Notes under the pieces: generated by a model
Seen by the model: the letters and a program-made list of their open reading frames with translations, nothing else
What the model was told of the DNA's origin: nothing
Databases searched by the model: none
Source: Thiocapsa rosea
GTDB lineage: Bacteria; Pseudomonadota; Gammaproteobacteria; Chromatiales; Chromatiaceae
Assembly: GCF_003634315.1 (NCBI RefSeq)
Contig: NZ_RBXL01000001.1
Span: forward strand, 5,826,511 to 5,890,510
Length of the DNA stretch: 64,000 nt
Reading direction: 5' to 3'
In this document: positions 53,864 to 64,000 of the stretch, piece after piece
Numbering within the stretch: the stretch's first letter is position 1
Layout: every line of letters begins with the position of its first letter
Translations under genes and position numbers: made by a program

Positions 53864-55870
53864 TTAGAACACGACGAAGAACGTCAAGAGCCCGACGAGC
53901 CCGACGATCATCGCAATCGCGTAGTGATAGAGGTAACCGGTTTGCAGATGCCGCGCCCGCTGCGCCAGCGCAGCAACGCGATGGGCCGATCCGTTGACCA
54001 CACCGTCGTCGATGATGGCCCGGTCACCGCCGAGCCAGAGCACCTTGCCCAGCCAACGACCGCCGCCCGCGAAGACCTTCTGGTTGAAATCGTCGAACCC
54101 GTATTTCGCCTGCAGAACCTTGGTCACGGGACCACCCATCGCCTGCAGTTGATCGTCGATCTTCGGATTCTTCGCGAAGGTGAGCCACCAGACGAAGCCG
54201 GCCAAGGCGAGCCCTCCCATCGCCAGGAAGAAGGGCGGCATAGTCATGCCATGCAGCACGAAGGCCCACTGGCCGTGCCAATGCTCGCGCAGCGGCTGCA
54301 AGGTGTCGTGCTCGGGCGCCACGACGATCGGGTTCCAATCACCGGTCGCGAACCAGTTGGTGACCAGCAGCGGCTCCACGACCAGCCAACCGAGCACCAC
54401 CGATGGGATCGCCAGCAGCACCAACGGCAAAGTGACCACCCACGGGGTCTCGTGCAGATGGTGTCGGGTATGCTCGTCCATCCGCGGCTTGCCGTGGAAG
54501 ACCAGGAAGTACATGCGGAAACTGTAGAGGGCGGTGACGAAGACACCGAGTGTCAGCAGGAGCGAGGCATAACCGGACCCGTAGAGCGTCGAGTGCCCCA
54601 CCGCTTCGATGATGGCGTCCTTCGAGAAGAAGCCGGAGAAGGCCGGGAAACCGATGAGGGCCAGCGAGCCGATCAAGGCGGTGATCCAGGTAATCGGCAT
54701 GTAACGGCGCAGGCCGCCCATCTCGCGGATGTCCTGCTTGTGATGCAGGGCGATGATCACCGAGCCGGCGGCCAGGAACAACAGCGCCTTGAAGAAGGCA
54801 TGGGTCATCAAGTGGAACATCCCGGCGGCATAGGCCGAGGCACCGAGCGCCGTCACCATATAACCGAGCTGCGAGAGGGTGGAATAGGCGACCACACGCT
54901 TGATGTCGTTCTGCACCAAACCGATCAGCCCCATGAAGAGCGCCGTGGTCGCGCCGATGATGAGGATGAAGCTGAGCGCCGTCTCCGACATCTCGAACAG
55001 CGGCGACATACGCGCAACCATGAAGACACCGGCGGTGACCATGGTCGCCGCGTGAATCAAGGCCGAGATCGGCGTGGGGCCTTCCATCGAATCCGGCAGC
55101 CAGACATGCAAGGGGACCTGCGCCGACTTACCCATGGCACCGATGAAGAGCAGGATACAGATCAGGGTCATGAGCGAGACGCCACCGAACACGGCGACCT
55201 GCGTGCCGGCATGGGCAGGTGCCGCGGCAAAGACCTCCACGTAATCCATACTGTTGAAATACATCCCGATCGCGGCGATGCCCAGGATGAAGCCGAAGTC
55301 ACCGACCCGGTTGACGAGAAACGCCTTCATATTGGCGAAGATCGCGGTTTCGCGCGTCGACCAGAAGCCGATCAGCAGATAGGAGACCAGACCGACCGCT
55401 TCCCACCCGAAAAAGAGCTGCATGAAGTTGTTGGACATGACCAACATCAACATGGAGAAGGTGAAGAGCGAGATGTAGCTGAAGAAACGCTGGTAGCTGT
55501 TCTTGCCGGTCAGCGCGCCTTTCGGCCAGTTGTGCTCGTCGTCGGCCATGTAGCCGATCGTATAGATGTGGACCATCAAGGAGACAAAGGTCACGGTCGC
55601 CATCATGAGCGCCGTGAGCCGATCCACCAGGAAACCGATCTCGAAGCGGATCCCGTCCGAGACCATCCAGGTATAGACCGCCTCGTTGTAGACCGGAAGA
55701 TCACCCCAGATGAAGCGCGCCAGCACCATGAGCGACAGCGCCGTGGAGAGCCCGACGCCGGCGATGGTCACCGCATGCGCCCCCTGTCGGCCGATTCGGC
55801 CGCCGAAAAAGCCGGCGATGATGGCGCCGAGGAGCGGCGCTAGCACGATGGTCAGGTAGACGTTTTCCAC
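53864..55870 (-). CDS. nuoL: NADH-quinone oxidoreductase subunit L
   Basis: A 668-aa membrane subunit of complex I with the long C-terminal lateral helix. Signatures: QLFFGWEAVGLVSYLLIGFW, KSAQVPLHVWLPDSMEGPTP and AYSTLSQLGYMVTALG. Standard position between nuoK (76 bp) and nuoM. Confidence 0.96.
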   Translation of the reverse strand: MENVYLTIVLAPLLGAIIAGFFGGRIGRQGAHAVTIAGVGLSTALSLMVLARFIWGDLPVYNEAVYTWMVSDGIRFEIGFLVDRLTALMMATVTFVSLMVHIYTIGYMADDEHNWPKGALTGKNSYQRFFSYISLFTFSMLMLVMSNNFMQLFFGWEAVGLVSYLLIGFWSTRETAIFANMKAFLVNRVGDFGFILGIAAIGMYFNSMDYVEVFAAAPAHAGTQVAVFGGVSLMTLICILLFIGAMGKSAQVPLHVWLPDSMEGPTPISALIHAATMVTAGVFMVARMSPLFEMSETALSFILIIGATTALFMGLIGLVQNDIKRVVAYSTLSQLGYMVTALGASAYAAGMFHLMTHAFFKALLFLAAGSVIIALHHKQDIREMGGLRRYMPITWITALIGSLALIGFPAFSGFFSKDAIIEAVGHSTLYGSGYASLLLTLGVFVTALYSFRMYFLVFHGKPRMDEHTRHHLHETPWVVTLPLVLLAIPSVVLGWLVVEPLLVTNWFATGDWNPIVVAPEHDTLQPLREHWHGQWAFVLHGMTMPPFFLAMGGLALAGFVWWLTFAKNPKIDDQLQAMGGPVTKVLQAKYGFDDFNQKVFAGGGRWLGKVLWLGGDRAIIDDGVVNGSAHRVAALAQRARHLQTGYLYHYAIAMIVGLVGLLTFFVVF

Positions 55871-55945
55871 TGTTTAGTTCGCTCTTTCGCTAGATGTGAT
55901 CCGAATCAACCCGCCAGTCACGCAGATACGTTGACGCCGTCCGCG

Positions 55946-56251
55946 CTATCCCTTGAGGCTGTCCAGATCCTCCACGTTGATCGTCTGCTGATTACGGAAA
56001 AGCACCACCAGGATGGCAAGCCCGATCGCCGCCTCCGCCGCCGCCACGGTCAGGATGAAAAAGACGAAGACCTGCCCCGTCATATCCCCGAGAAAATGGG
56101 AAAAGGCGACGAAGTTCATATTCACCGCCAGGAGCATCAGCTCGATGCACATCAGCAGCAGGATGACGTTCTTGCGATTCAGGAAGATCCCGGCGACCGC
56201 CAGCATGAAAAGCCCTGCGGCCAGGATCAGGTAGTCTGAGAGCGCGATCAT
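55946..56251 (-). CDS. nuoK: NADH-quinone oxidoreductase subunit K
   Basis: A 101-aa three-helix subunit of complex I. Conserved Glu in [14 protein letters not shown] and a second Glu in [14 protein letters not shown]. Start overlaps the nuoJ stop by 4 bp. Confidence 0.96.
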   Translation of the reverse strand: MIALSDYLILAAGLFMLAVAGIFLNRKNVILLLMCIELMLLAVNMNFVAFSHFLGDMTGQVFVFFILTVAAAEAAIGLAILVVLFRNQQTINVEDLDSLKG

Positions 56252-56901
56252 TCGGTCGATTCCTGTGGTGCAGCCGAGGCAGCAACGGCCGGAACCGCGG
56301 CACTCTCGGAAGGCATCTTGACGATACGAATCCGGTCCGGACCCTTCTTGACCCTGACCTGCTTCGCCGGATCCATGTACTTGGTCTCGGGCCGACGACG
56401 CAGCGTCAAGCGAATCGCGGCGACGATGGCGACAAGCAGGATGACCGCGGCGATTTCGAACGGATACACGTAGACGGTATAGAGCAGCAGACCGAGCTCT
56501 TCGGTATTGCTGACCTCGGGGCCTGCCGGCACGGGCGACGGGAACTGCTGCAATCCGAAGTTGGCCGGCCCGACGATCAAAAAGATCTCAAGTGCCAACA
56601 CCACCGCAATCAGCGCACCGAAGGGCAAATAGCGAATAAAGCCTGCGCGCAGTGTCGCGATATCGACATCGAGCATCATGACCACGAACAGGAACAGCAC
56701 CATGACGGCGCCGACATAGACCAGGATGAGCACGATGCCGAGGAACTCCGCTTCGAGCAGAATCCAAAGGGCCGCACTGCTGATGAAGGCCAGCACCAGA
56801 TAAAGGACGGCGTGGACCGGATTGCGACGCGTGATCACCATCCCTGCAGCGACTAAGGTTATGGCCGCGAACACATAGAATAGGAATTTTTCAAAGCCCA
56901 T
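56248..56901 (-). CDS. nuoJ: NADH-quinone oxidoreductase subunit J
   Basis: A 217-aa five-helix membrane subunit of complex I ([20 protein letters not shown] is the conserved third helix). The C-terminus is extended by a charged tail ([20 protein letters not shown]) and ends Ala/Glu-rich, somewhat longer than E. coli NuoJ. It follows nuoI after a 200-bp gap that holds no recognised gene. Confidence 0.95.
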   Translation of the reverse strand: MGFEKFLFYVFAAITLVAAGMVITRRNPVHAVLYLVLAFISSAALWILLEAEFLGIVLILVYVGAVMVLFLFVVMMLDVDIATLRAGFIRYLPFGALIAVVLALEIFLIVGPANFGLQQFPSPVPAGPEVSNTEELGLLLYTVYVYPFEIAAVILLVAIVAAIRLTLRRRPETKYMDPAKQVRVKKGPDRIRIVKMPSESAAVPAVAASAAPQESTE

Positions 56902-57101
56902 GATTCATCCAGATGCCTTGGTTAGCCGCAACGGCGCAATGCGCAAAGACAGAAGGAGCCGAAGCGCGCATACGGGGAAGAATCCGACTCACCGATACGC
57001 GACCGGCATCGCTGAACCCGACAATGAGCATCGGGTGCTCGGCGCTCGCCACCCCTCGCCCGTATCCCTCGCCTCCCCTGCGATCCGCAGACGCATCGCG
57101 G
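56902..57101. other. Spacer between nuoI and nuoJ
   Basis: 200 bp, unusually long for this compact operon. No open frame with support, no element of the palindromic family and no terminator recognised. Confidence 0.45.
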
Positions 57102-57593
57102 TCAGCGGTAAGGCGCATCCGCGGCGCGGGCCGCGGCGATGTCCGCCTCGTACTTGTCCCCGATCGCGAGGAGCTTCTCCTTGGTCATGATGTTCTCGCC
57201 GCGATTCTCGAAGTGATACTCATAGACCCCGGTCTCGACGATCGAGTCGACCGGGCACGATTCCTCGCAAAACCCGCAATAGATGCACTTGAAGAGGTCG
57301 ATGTCGTATCGGGTTGTCCGTCTGGATCCGTCCTCGCGCGGCTCGGCCTCGATCGTGATGGCCAGTGCCGGACAGACCGCCTCGCAGAGCTTGCAGGCGA
57401 TGCAGCGCTCCTCGCCGTTCGGATAGCGCCGCAGGGCGTGCAGACCGCGAAAACGCGGCGAGATCGGGGCCTTCTCCTCCGGATACTGAACCGTGAACTT
57501 GCGCTTGAACATATAAGCGCCGGTCAGGCTCAAGCCCTTGAAGAGCTCGACCATCAAGAGGCTTTGGAGGTACTCACGTGTGGCTTTCAGCAT
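57102..57593 (-). CDS. nuoI: NADH-quinone oxidoreductase subunit I
   Basis: A 163-aa ferredoxin-like subunit carrying clusters N6a and N6b: [16 protein letters not shown] and [16 protein letters not shown]. The start [20 protein letters not shown] is chosen at 57593; the longer frame to 57794 lies in nuoH. Confidence 0.96.
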   Translation of the reverse strand: MLKATREYLQSLLMVELFKGLSLTGAYMFKRKFTVQYPEEKAPISPRFRGLHALRRYPNGEERCIACKLCEAVCPALAITIEAEPREDGSRRTTRYDIDLFKCIYCGFCEESCPVDSIVETGVYEYHFENRGENIMTKEKLLAIGDKYEADIAAARAADAPYR

Positions 57594-57607
57594 CGGTCGT
57601 CTCCGGG

Positions 57608-58642
57608 TCAGGCGGACCACCACGGGGGCAGCTCGGCGAGAACCGCAAGCGCCACCACCAGGATCCAGACGATCGTGATCGGGATGAACACCTTCCAGCC
57701 CAGGCGCATGATCTGATCGTAGCGATAGCGCGGGAAGGTTGCCCGTAACCACAAGAATACAAACATGAAGAAGAAGGTCTTGAGCAACAGCCAATGGAAG
57801 CCGTCACTTAGAAGCAGACTTCCCTCGACCCACGCCTGCGGGAAGGGTGACAACCAGCCTCCCATGAAGAGCAAGGCCGAGAGCGCCGAGATGAGGATCA
57901 TGTTCGCGTATTCGGCGAGGAAGAAGACCGCGAAGGCCATCCCGGAATACTCCACATGGAAACCGGCGACGATCTCGGACTCGCCTTCGGCCACGTCGAA
58001 AGGCGCCCGATTGGTTTCGGCGATCCCCGAGATCAAATAGACGCCGAACAAGGGCAGCAGCGGCAGCCAAAACCAGGTCAGAACGTTGCCCTCCTGGGCC
58101 GCGACGATCGCGCCCAGATTCAGGCTCCCGGCCGCCACCAGGACGCCGACCAGCGCAAAGCCCATCGCGATCTCGTAGGCGACGATCTGAGCGGCCGAGC
58201 GCATGGCGCCGAGCAAGGCGTATTTCGAGTTCGACGCCCATCCCGCGATGATGATGCCGTAGACACCGAGCGAGGTCAGCGCAAGGAGATAGAGCAGGCC
58301 GGCATTGATGTCGGCCAGCACCAGGCCTTCATCGAAGGGGAACACCGCCCAAGCGGCCAAGGCCGGCGCGATCGCGATCATCGGCGCCAACAAGAACAAC
58401 GTCTTGTCGGCCTTGGTCGGGATGACGATCTCCTTCATCATCAGCTTGACCGCATCCGCGATCGGCTGAAGCGAGCCGCGCCAGCCAACCCGGTTCGGCC
58501 CGATGCGGACCTGGATATAGCCGATCACCTTGCGCTCGGCCAAGGTGTAATAGGCCACCATTCCGAGGAGCGGCAGGACAATCGCGGTGATCTTGATCAG
58601 GATCTGGATCACCACGGGAAGCGCATTCCATAGTTCGATCAT
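57608..58642 (-). CDS. nuoH: NADH-quinone oxidoreductase subunit H
   Basis: A 344-aa membrane subunit at the quinone site of complex [20 protein letters not shown] and [14 protein letters not shown] and [18 protein letters not shown] are family signatures. ATG at 58642 just 7 bp after the nuoG stop; the frame extending to 58678 overlaps nuoG. Confidence 0.96.
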   Translation of the reverse strand: MIELWNALPVVIQILIKITAIVLPLLGMVAYYTLAERKVIGYIQVRIGPNRVGWRGSLQPIADAVKLMMKEIVIPTKADKTLFLLAPMIAIAPALAAWAVFPFDEGLVLADINAGLLYLLALTSLGVYGIIIAGWASNSKYALLGAMRSAAQIVAYEIAMGFALVGVLVAAGSLNLGAIVAAQEGNVLTWFWLPLLPLFGVYLISGIAETNRAPFDVAEGESEIVAGFHVEYSGMAFAVFFLAEYANMILISALSALLFMGGWLSPFPQAWVEGSLLLSDGFHWLLLKTFFFMFVFLWLRATFPRYRYDQIMRLGWKVFIPITIVWILVVALAVLAELPPWWSA

Positions 58643-58649
58643 CGTAGAC

Positions 58650-61052
58650 TCATCCCGCCTCGCTGCCCGTCTCGCCATGCCATGGCCTGATCTCGACCGG
58701 GCCGATCTGCATGCCCAGCCCCTCGCTGCCGGTCACGGCCGCCGGAATACGCACACAGCCCATCGCAATGGCGTCGTCCAGGAACACGCTGGCCTCAACC
58801 TCGCGGCCGTTCTGGATAATCAAGACCGCCTGATCGGCATCCAGCCCGTCGGCGCGCGCCTGCTCCGGATGCAGATAGACACCGAAGGTCGCACCCTGGA
58901 CGGGTGTGCGCTGCAAGGCCGGAGACCGCCGGACCAGCGGATCCAGCGCATAGATGGGCACGCTGCCAAGACGCATCAGGCCGGCGGTTGGGCTGGTTGA
59001 GACCACCGGATAGTCGCCCCGCGGGGCATTGTCGAGGACGACATCGGCGCACAGCTCGGCAAGCTCGCTGCGGACCTGCGCCGCATCCCGATATTCGAAG
59101 CCGGGAAGATCCAGGAGATTACCCAGCACACGCAGCACTTTCCAGCCGGGACGGGCCTCGCCGGGGGGCGCGACGGCACCCTGAAACCGCTGCCAGAGGC
59201 CGCCCGCGTTGACGAAGGTCCCGGAAGTCTCGGCGAAGGCGCCGATCGGCAGCAGGACGTCGGCGACGGCCTCGAGCGAAGGCGAGCGGAAGGCGGAGCA
59301 GGCAATCACCAGATCGGCCGCTTCGCACATGGCCATTGTCCGAGCGGGGTCAATGAGATCCCGATCCGGCTCCAAGCCCCAGAGGACCAGCGTGCTCGGT
59401 GGCGTGCCGAGCATCTCGCCGAGCCCGAGGCCCATCGACTCGGCTGACCGACCGCCGGGCAGCCCGAACGGCACGGCGCCCGCCAGATGCGCACCGACGC
59501 TGTTCGCCGATGCCGGCAGGAAGCCCACGACGGCTCCGCTCAACTCACCGATCCGATAGGCGAGCGCCTTGAGTAGGGCATAGTCCGGATGCGCGGTGGC
59601 CAAGGCGCCTAGCAACACGACGCCGGTCGACTTCTCCCTCGCAGCACGCAGAGCGTCGGCGATGGACTGATGAGCATCGTCGGGCTTGACCGAGCCGATG
59701 ACCGGCTTGAGCGCCCCTGACGCCTTGGCACCCAGCGCCTTGGCGATCGCCGCGAGATCCGCGACCATCTGCGCCGGCGTCCCGACCAACTGCCGGGCGG
59801 GATGGGTCAGCGCCAGGGTCAGGGGATTCACGCAGGCGACTGTCGCACCCTCCAGGGCGGCCTTGCGGATACGATGGGCCAACAACGGCTGCTCTTGGCG
59901 AATCTCGGTTCCGATCAGGAGGATCGCCTCGCGGGTCTCCAGATCGGCAATCGGCAGGCCCAGCCAAGGCAGCATCGGATCGGCGGCATCGCCGCTGAAA
60001 TCCTGTTGCCGCAGCCGGTGATCGATGTTGGCGCAGCCCAGACCGCGCGCGACCCGCTGCGCCAGATACAGCTCTTCGAGCGTCGCGTTCGGAGCCATCA
60101 GCCAGCCCATACGGCTCGCATCGGCGGCCTTGAGACGCTCGGCGACCGCGGTCAGTGCCTTCTGCCATTCGACCTCGCGCCAGACCCCGTCGGTCTTGAC
60201 CATCGGCGCGGTCAGGCGATCCTCGGCGTTCAGACCCTCGTAGCTGAAACGGTCCCGGTCCGAGATCCAGGTCTCGTTGACCGCCTCGTTGTCGCGCGGA
60301 TGCACCCGCATGACCCGACCGTCGCGCACATGCAGACGGATGTTCGAGCCGACCCCGTCATGCGGGGCGATGCCGTCGGCATCGGTCAGCTCCCAGGCCC
60401 GCGCGGTGAAACGGTAAGGCTTTGAGGTGAGGGCGCCGACCGGACAGAGATCGATGATGTTGCCCGAGAGCTCATGGCTTACCGTGTGCGCGACGAAGGT
60501 CCCGATGCGCATGTCTTCGCCGCGACCCGTCGCGCCGAGCTCACGCACGCCGGCAATCTCGGCGCCGAAGCGCACGCAGCGTGTGCAATGGATGCAGCGG
60601 GTCATATCCGTGGCGATGAGCGGACCGAGATCCTCGTCCTTGACGACACGCTTGCGCTCGGCGAAACGCGACACGTCGCCGCCGTAGCCCATCGCCACGT
60701 CCTGAAGCTCGCATTCGCCCCCCTGATCGCAGATCGGGCAGTCGAGCGGATGGTTGATGAGCAAGAACTCCATCGTCCCCTGCTGGGCATCGATGGCCTT
60801 GGGCGAGCGTGTCAGAACCTTCATACCCGCGCCGACCGGCGTCGCGCACGCCGGCACCGGCTTGGGGAAAGGGCGACCGCCCTGCTCGGCCTCGACGAGG
60901 CACATGCGGCAGTTGGCCGCGATCGACAGCTTTTTGTGATAGCAAAAACGCGGGATGATGATCCCCTCGCGGTCCGCGACCGTGATGATCATCTCTCCCG
61001 GGTCCGCCTCGCAGGTGCGGCCGTCGATCTCGATCGTGATCTTGTCCGTCAT
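58650..61052 (-). CDS. nuoG: NADH-quinone oxidoreductase subunit G
   Basis: An 800-aa iron-sulfur subunit. N-terminal 2Fe-2S cysteines in [20 protein letters not shown]; the [11 protein letters not shown] region; 4Fe-4S site [16 protein letters not shown]; a molybdopterin-oxidoreductase-like C-terminal domain. Lies 161 bp after nuoF and 7 bp before nuoH. Confidence 0.95.
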   Translation of the reverse strand: MTDKITIEIDGRTCEADPGEMIITVADREGIIIPRFCYHKKLSIAANCRMCLVEAEQGGRPFPKPVPACATPVGAGMKVLTRSPKAIDAQQGTMEFLLINHPLDCPICDQGGECELQDVAMGYGGDVSRFAERKRVVKDEDLGPLIATDMTRCIHCTRCVRFGAEIAGVRELGATGRGEDMRIGTFVAHTVSHELSGNIIDLCPVGALTSKPYRFTARAWELTDADGIAPHDGVGSNIRLHVRDGRVMRVHPRDNEAVNETWISDRDRFSYEGLNAEDRLTAPMVKTDGVWREVEWQKALTAVAERLKAADASRMGWLMAPNATLEELYLAQRVARGLGCANIDHRLRQQDFSGDAADPMLPWLGLPIADLETREAILLIGTEIRQEQPLLAHRIRKAALEGATVACVNPLTLALTHPARQLVGTPAQMVADLAAIAKALGAKASGALKPVIGSVKPDDAHQSIADALRAAREKSTGVVLLGALATAHPDYALLKALAYRIGELSGAVVGFLPASANSVGAHLAGAVPFGLPGGRSAESMGLGLGEMLGTPPSTLVLWGLEPDRDLIDPARTMAMCEAADLVIACSAFRSPSLEAVADVLLPIGAFAETSGTFVNAGGLWQRFQGAVAPPGEARPGWKVLRVLGNLLDLPGFEYRDAAQVRSELAELCADVVLDNAPRGDYPVVSTSPTAGLMRLGSVPIYALDPLVRRSPALQRTPVQGATFGVYLHPEQARADGLDADQAVLIIQNGREVEASVFLDDAIAMGCVRIPAAVTGSEGLGMQIGPVEIRPWHGETGSEAG

Positions 61053-61213
61053 TCAGCTCTCTCGATCGGCGCCCGTGGGCCGGATGTCGCGCACCGCTCC
61101 GGCGCACGTTCTCGGACCTGCTCGCTCGCGCGAACCGGGCCATTCTACAAGTTTGCGATTCCGGGGCAGTGACGGCAAACCGCGCTCGCCCCGATGCGGA
61201 TCAGGCCGCAGGT

Positions 61214-62497
61214 CTAGGCTGCCATGCTTTGGCCGTGCTCGATCAGGTGCTCGAATTCGTGTCGATAGTGCTTGAGAAAGCTCTGCACCGGCATTGCCGC
61301 GGCATCGCCGAGGGCACAGATGGTACGACCCCCGATCCGACCCGCAACACTGTCGAGCAGATCCAGGTCGCCCGGCCGGCCCTTGCCGTCCAGGATGCGA
61401 CGCAGCACCCGCTCCAACCAGCCCGTGCCTTCGCGGCAAGGCGTGCACTGACCGCAGGACTCGTGCATGTAGAAGTGCGAGAGGTTGTGCAGGACCCTGA
61501 CCATGCAGGTCCCCTCGGCGATCACGATCACGGCGCCCGAGCCCAGCATAGAGCCCGCCTTGGCGATCGAATCGTAATCCATATCCACATCCATCATGAC
61601 GTCGCCGGGCACGACCGGGACCGAGGATCCGCCGGGAATGACGGCCTTGAGCGCTCGGCCGTCCTTCATCCCGCCGGCCATCTCGAGCAGATCCCGAAAG
61701 GGCGTGCCGAGAGGAACCTCGAAGTTGTCCGGCCGGGCGACATGCCCGGTGACCGAGAAGAGCTTGGGACCGCCGTTGTTCGGGCGCCCCTGCTCGAGGA
61801 ACCACTGCCCGCCCTTCTCGAGGATGACCGGGATGGATGCCAGCGACTCGGTGTTGTTGATGGTGGTCGGACGCCCGTAAAGACCGACCTGGGCCGGGAA
61901 CGGAGGCTTGAAGCGCGGCTGCCCCTTCTTGCCCTCGATCGACTCCAGAAGTGCCGTTTCTTCGCCGCAGATGTAAGCACCGGCGCCGAGATGATTGTAG
62001 AGGTCGAAATCGACGCCCGAGCCCTGGATGTCCTTGCCCAACAGACCCGCCGCGTAGGCTTCGCGAATGGCGTCCTCGCACCGTTGGATCGGCTCGTAGA
62101 ACTCGCCGCGGATGTAGTTGTAGCCGACCGTCGCCCCGATGCAGTAGCCGGCGATCGCCATGCCCTCGATCAACTGATGCGGGTTGTAGCGCAGGATGTC
62201 GCGATCCTTGCAGGTTCCGGGCTCGCCCTCGTCCGAGTTGCAGACGATGTACTTTTGGCCGGGCGCCGTGCGCGGCATGAAGCTCCACTTCAGACCCGTG
62301 GGGAACCCTGCACCGCCGCGACCGCGCAACGCCGAGAGCTTGATCTCTTCGATGATGTCGGCCGGATCCGGGCGCTCGCGCAGAATCTTTTCCCACTGCA
62401 CATAGCCGCCGAGGCTGCGATAGGCATCCAAGGTATGCCGTGTCGTCGCATCCAGGTGCATATTGCGAAAACAGACGCTGTTCTGATTCGGGACCAT
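61214..62497 (-). CDS. nuoF: NADH-quinone oxidoreductase subunit F
   Basis: A 427-aa NADH-binding subunit. FMN site [13 protein letters not shown] and [19 protein letters not shown], and the N3 cluster [15 protein letters not shown]. The ATG at 62497 is 4 bp after nuoE. Confidence 0.96.
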   Translation of the reverse strand: MVPNQNSVCFRNMHLDATTRHTLDAYRSLGGYVQWEKILRERPDPADIIEEIKLSALRGRGGAGFPTGLKWSFMPRTAPGQKYIVCNSDEGEPGTCKDRDILRYNPHQLIEGMAIAGYCIGATVGYNYIRGEFYEPIQRCEDAIREAYAAGLLGKDIQGSGVDFDLYNHLGAGAYICGEETALLESIEGKKGQPRFKPPFPAQVGLYGRPTTINNTESLASIPVILEKGGQWFLEQGRPNNGGPKLFSVTGHVARPDNFEVPLGTPFRDLLEMAGGMKDGRALKAVIPGGSSVPVVPGDVMMDVDMDYDSIAKAGSMLGSGAVIVIAEGTCMVRVLHNLSHFYMHESCGQCTPCREGTGWLERVLRRILDGKGRPGDLDLLDSVAGRIGGRTICALGDAAAMPVQSFLKHYRHEFEHLIEHGQSMAA

Positions 62498-62501
62498 CGG
62501 C

Positions 62502-63029
62502 CTACTCCAACTCGTCGATCAGCTTATCGAGCGCTTGTGGCGAGAGGTTCTCGTGATAGGTCTTGTCGACCAACACCGCAGGCGCATGCCTGCACGCGCC
62601 GAGACACTCCACCTCTTTGAAGGTAAAGCGACCGTCGGCCGTGGTCTCGCCCAGACGCACGTCGTACTTGTGCTCGACATGCTCGATCAGCTCTTCGGAG
62701 CCCAGCAGCAGGCAGGACACACTGTTGCAGACACAGACCTTGTGTCGACCCTGCGGCTCCAGGTCGTACATGCCGTAGAAGGTCGCAACCTCGTAGACGG
62801 ACACCTCCGGCATATCCAGATAGGCAGCGACGTCGTTCATCAGCTCGGGGGTCAGCCAGCCGCCGTTGGCATCCTGAACGATGGTCAGCGCAGGCATCAC
62901 CGCGGACTGTTTCCATTCGACCGGATACTTGGCGATCCAGGCATCGATACCCTCGCGAATCTCCGCGGTGAAGAGGGTCGATTTATCGCGATCGTGAATG
63001 ACCGCAAGCGGCGCGTTGCGAAAGCTCAT
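62502..63029 (-). CDS. nuoE: NADH-quinone oxidoreductase subunit E
   Basis: A 175-aa thioredoxin-like 2Fe-2S subunit. Cluster cysteines in [13 protein letters not shown] and [16 protein letters not shown]. Start shares a base with the nuoD stop (TGATG). Confidence 0.95.
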   Translation of the reverse strand: MSFRNAPLAVIHDRDKSTLFTAEIREGIDAWIAKYPVEWKQSAVMPALTIVQDANGGWLTPELMNDVAAYLDMPEVSVYEVATFYGMYDLEPQGRHKVCVCNSVSCLLLGSEELIEHVEHKYDVRLGETTADGRFTFKEVECLGACRHAPAVLVDKTYHENLSPQALDKLIDELE

Positions 63030-64000
63030 CAGCGATCGATCTCCCCGAACACGATATCCAGCGTCCCGATAATCGCCACCACGTCGGCGAGCATGTGGCC
63101 TTGCGACATCTCGTCAAGCGCGGCGAGATGCGGAAAGCCCGGTGGGCGGACCTTCAGACGATAGGGCTTATTGGCGCCGTCCGACACGATATAGCAGCCG
63201 AACTCGCCCTTCGGCGCCTCGATCGCGGCATAGACCTCGCCGGGCGGCGGGCAATAACCCTCGGTAAAGAGTTTGAAATGGTGGATCAAGGCTTCCATGT
63301 CGTCCTTCATGTCGGCACGCGACGGCGGCATGACCTTGTGATCTTCAATCGCGACCGGACCGGGATTGTTGCGCAACCAGTGCACGCACTGCTTGATGAT
63401 CCGATTGGACTGGCGCATTTCTTCCATGCGGACCAGATAGCGATCGTAGCAATCGCCGTTGACCCCGACCGGGATGTCGAAGTCCACCTTGTCGTAGGCC
63501 GCATAGGGCTGTTTCTTGCGCAGGTCCCACTCCACTCCGGAACCGCGGAGCATCGGCCCGGTGAACCCTAATTGGAGCGCGCGCTCAGGCGAAACGACGC
63601 CGATACCGACGGTGCGCTGCTTCCAGATGCGATTATCGGTCAGCAAGGTCTCGTATTCGTCGACATGCCCCGGGAAGCGATCGGCGAAGTCCTCGATGAA
63701 GTCCAGCAGCGAACCCTGTCGCGGGCCGTTGCGCTTGGCGATCGTCTTGGCGCTGTGCCACTTGGAGCTTCCCGAATACTGCGGCATGCGATCGGGAAGA
63801 TCCCGATAGACGCCGCCGGGCCGATAATAGGTCGCGTGCATCCGCGCACCCGAGACGGCCTCGTAACAATCGAGCAGGTCTTCGCGCTCACGGAAGCAGT
63901 AAAGAAAGATCGACATGGCCCCGATGTCCAGACCATGCGCGGCGAGCCACATCAGATGGTTCAGGATGCGAGTGATCTCGTCGAATAGGGTACGGATATA
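63029..64000 (-). CDS. nuoD: NADH-quinone oxidoreductase subunit D, 5' end missing
   Basis: The 49-kDa subunit at the quinone site. The visible 323 residues start [15 protein letters not shown] at the window edge, so about 90 N-terminal residues are missing. Signatures: [54 protein letters not shown] and [16 protein letters not shown]. First nuo gene seen here; nuoABC should lie beyond the window. Confidence 0.95.
   Translation of the reverse strand, partial: YIRTLFDEITRILNHLMWLAAHGLDIGAMSIFLYCFREREDLLDCYEAVSGARMHATYYRPGGVYRDLPDRMPQYSGSSKWHSAKTIAKRNGPRQGSLLDFIEDFADRFPGHVDEYETLLTDNRIWKQRTVGIGVVSPERALQLGFTGPMLRGSGVEWDLRKKQPYAAYDKVDFDIPVGVNGDCYDRYLVRMEEMRQSNRIIKQCVHWLRNNPGPVAIEDHKVMPPSRADMKDDMEALIHHFKLFTEGYCPPPGEVYAAIEAPKGEFGCYIVSDGANKPYRLKVRPPGFPHLAALDEMSQGHMLADVVAIIGTLDIVFGEIDR

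Noticed and set aside
53924..55843. 639-aa plus-strand frame opposite nuoL
   Set aside because: Shadow frame; composition rich in His/Gln/Arg and no recognised domain, while nuoL is certain.

Overview
The window comes from a GC-rich gammaproteobacterium that carries out anoxygenic photosynthesis, most likely a purple sulfur bacterium (Chromatiaceae; a Thiocapsa/Thiocystis-like genus is my inference). The evidence is two pairs of LH2-type light-harvesting beta/alpha genes behind a promoter with a TGT-N12-ACA (PpsR/CrtJ-type) palindrome, a complete-looking run of Nuo genes, gammaproteobacterial housekeeping genes (queCDE, sufSE fusion, bamC, dapA, parE, groESL with CIRCE) and a porin-cytochrome (MtrAB/PioAB-type) conduit.

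Layout. 1-690: 3' end of a REP-associated tyrosine transposase followed by REP-like palindromes, four of them in a 52-bp tandem array. 692-5060 (minus): queC-queD-queE with 4-bp overlaps, then a family 2 glycosyltransferase, a sterol-desaturase-like membrane enzyme and a small unknown protein; QueD is a three-domain protein. 5125-7470 (minus): PilZ protein and the puc-type light-harvesting operon, one alpha subunit carrying a long Ala/Pro/Glu repeat tail. 7499-7958: heptanucleotide repeat arrays in inverted orientation. 7969-12732 (minus): SufS-SufE fusion, glycogen synthase, glutamyl-tRNA synthetase. 12861-16833 (plus): Mth938-like protein, membrane-anchored unknown protein and a three-gene ABC importer. 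16905-22054 (minus): acetyltransferase, FIST sensor protein, parE, and a GNAT/DUF1778 toxin-antitoxin pair. 22273-31217 (plus): xseB, ispA, folE2, hydrolases, a secreted protein, YkgJ-like protein, methyltransferase, an isolated V-type ATPase subunit D homologue and an XpaC-like protein. 31482-35498: tcdA, groESL, a potassium-channel-like protein. 35545-42392 (minus): AraC-type regulator, decaheme cytochrome, MtrB/PioB-like outer-membrane barrel and two diheme cytochromes c. 42602-47413 (plus): DUF4399 protein, ankyrin protein, P2-type ATPase. 47459-50363 (minus): MBL hydrolase, bamC, dapA. 50697-64000 (minus): nuoN,M,L,K,J,I,H,G,F,E and partial nuoD.

The most striking feature not explained by genes is a family of about fifteen 84-87-bp intergenic elements with terminal inverted repeats close to TAAACCGCGTC...GACGCGGTTTA. 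Two internal types (A and B) exist; four loci carry a B-then-A pair joined by an AT-rich spacer. The interior diverges while the length and ends stay constant. Elements repeatedly abut genes at the stop codon, supply the stop codon itself, or encode the last residues of the protein, and two interrupt or border the nuo operon.

Functionally, the decaheme cytochrome, outer-membrane barrel and periplasmic c4-type cytochromes form a plausible extracellular electron conduit which, beside photosynthesis genes and complex I, could feed electrons from iron or another extracellular donor into the photosynthetic chain. Direction and substrate cannot be told from sequence alone.
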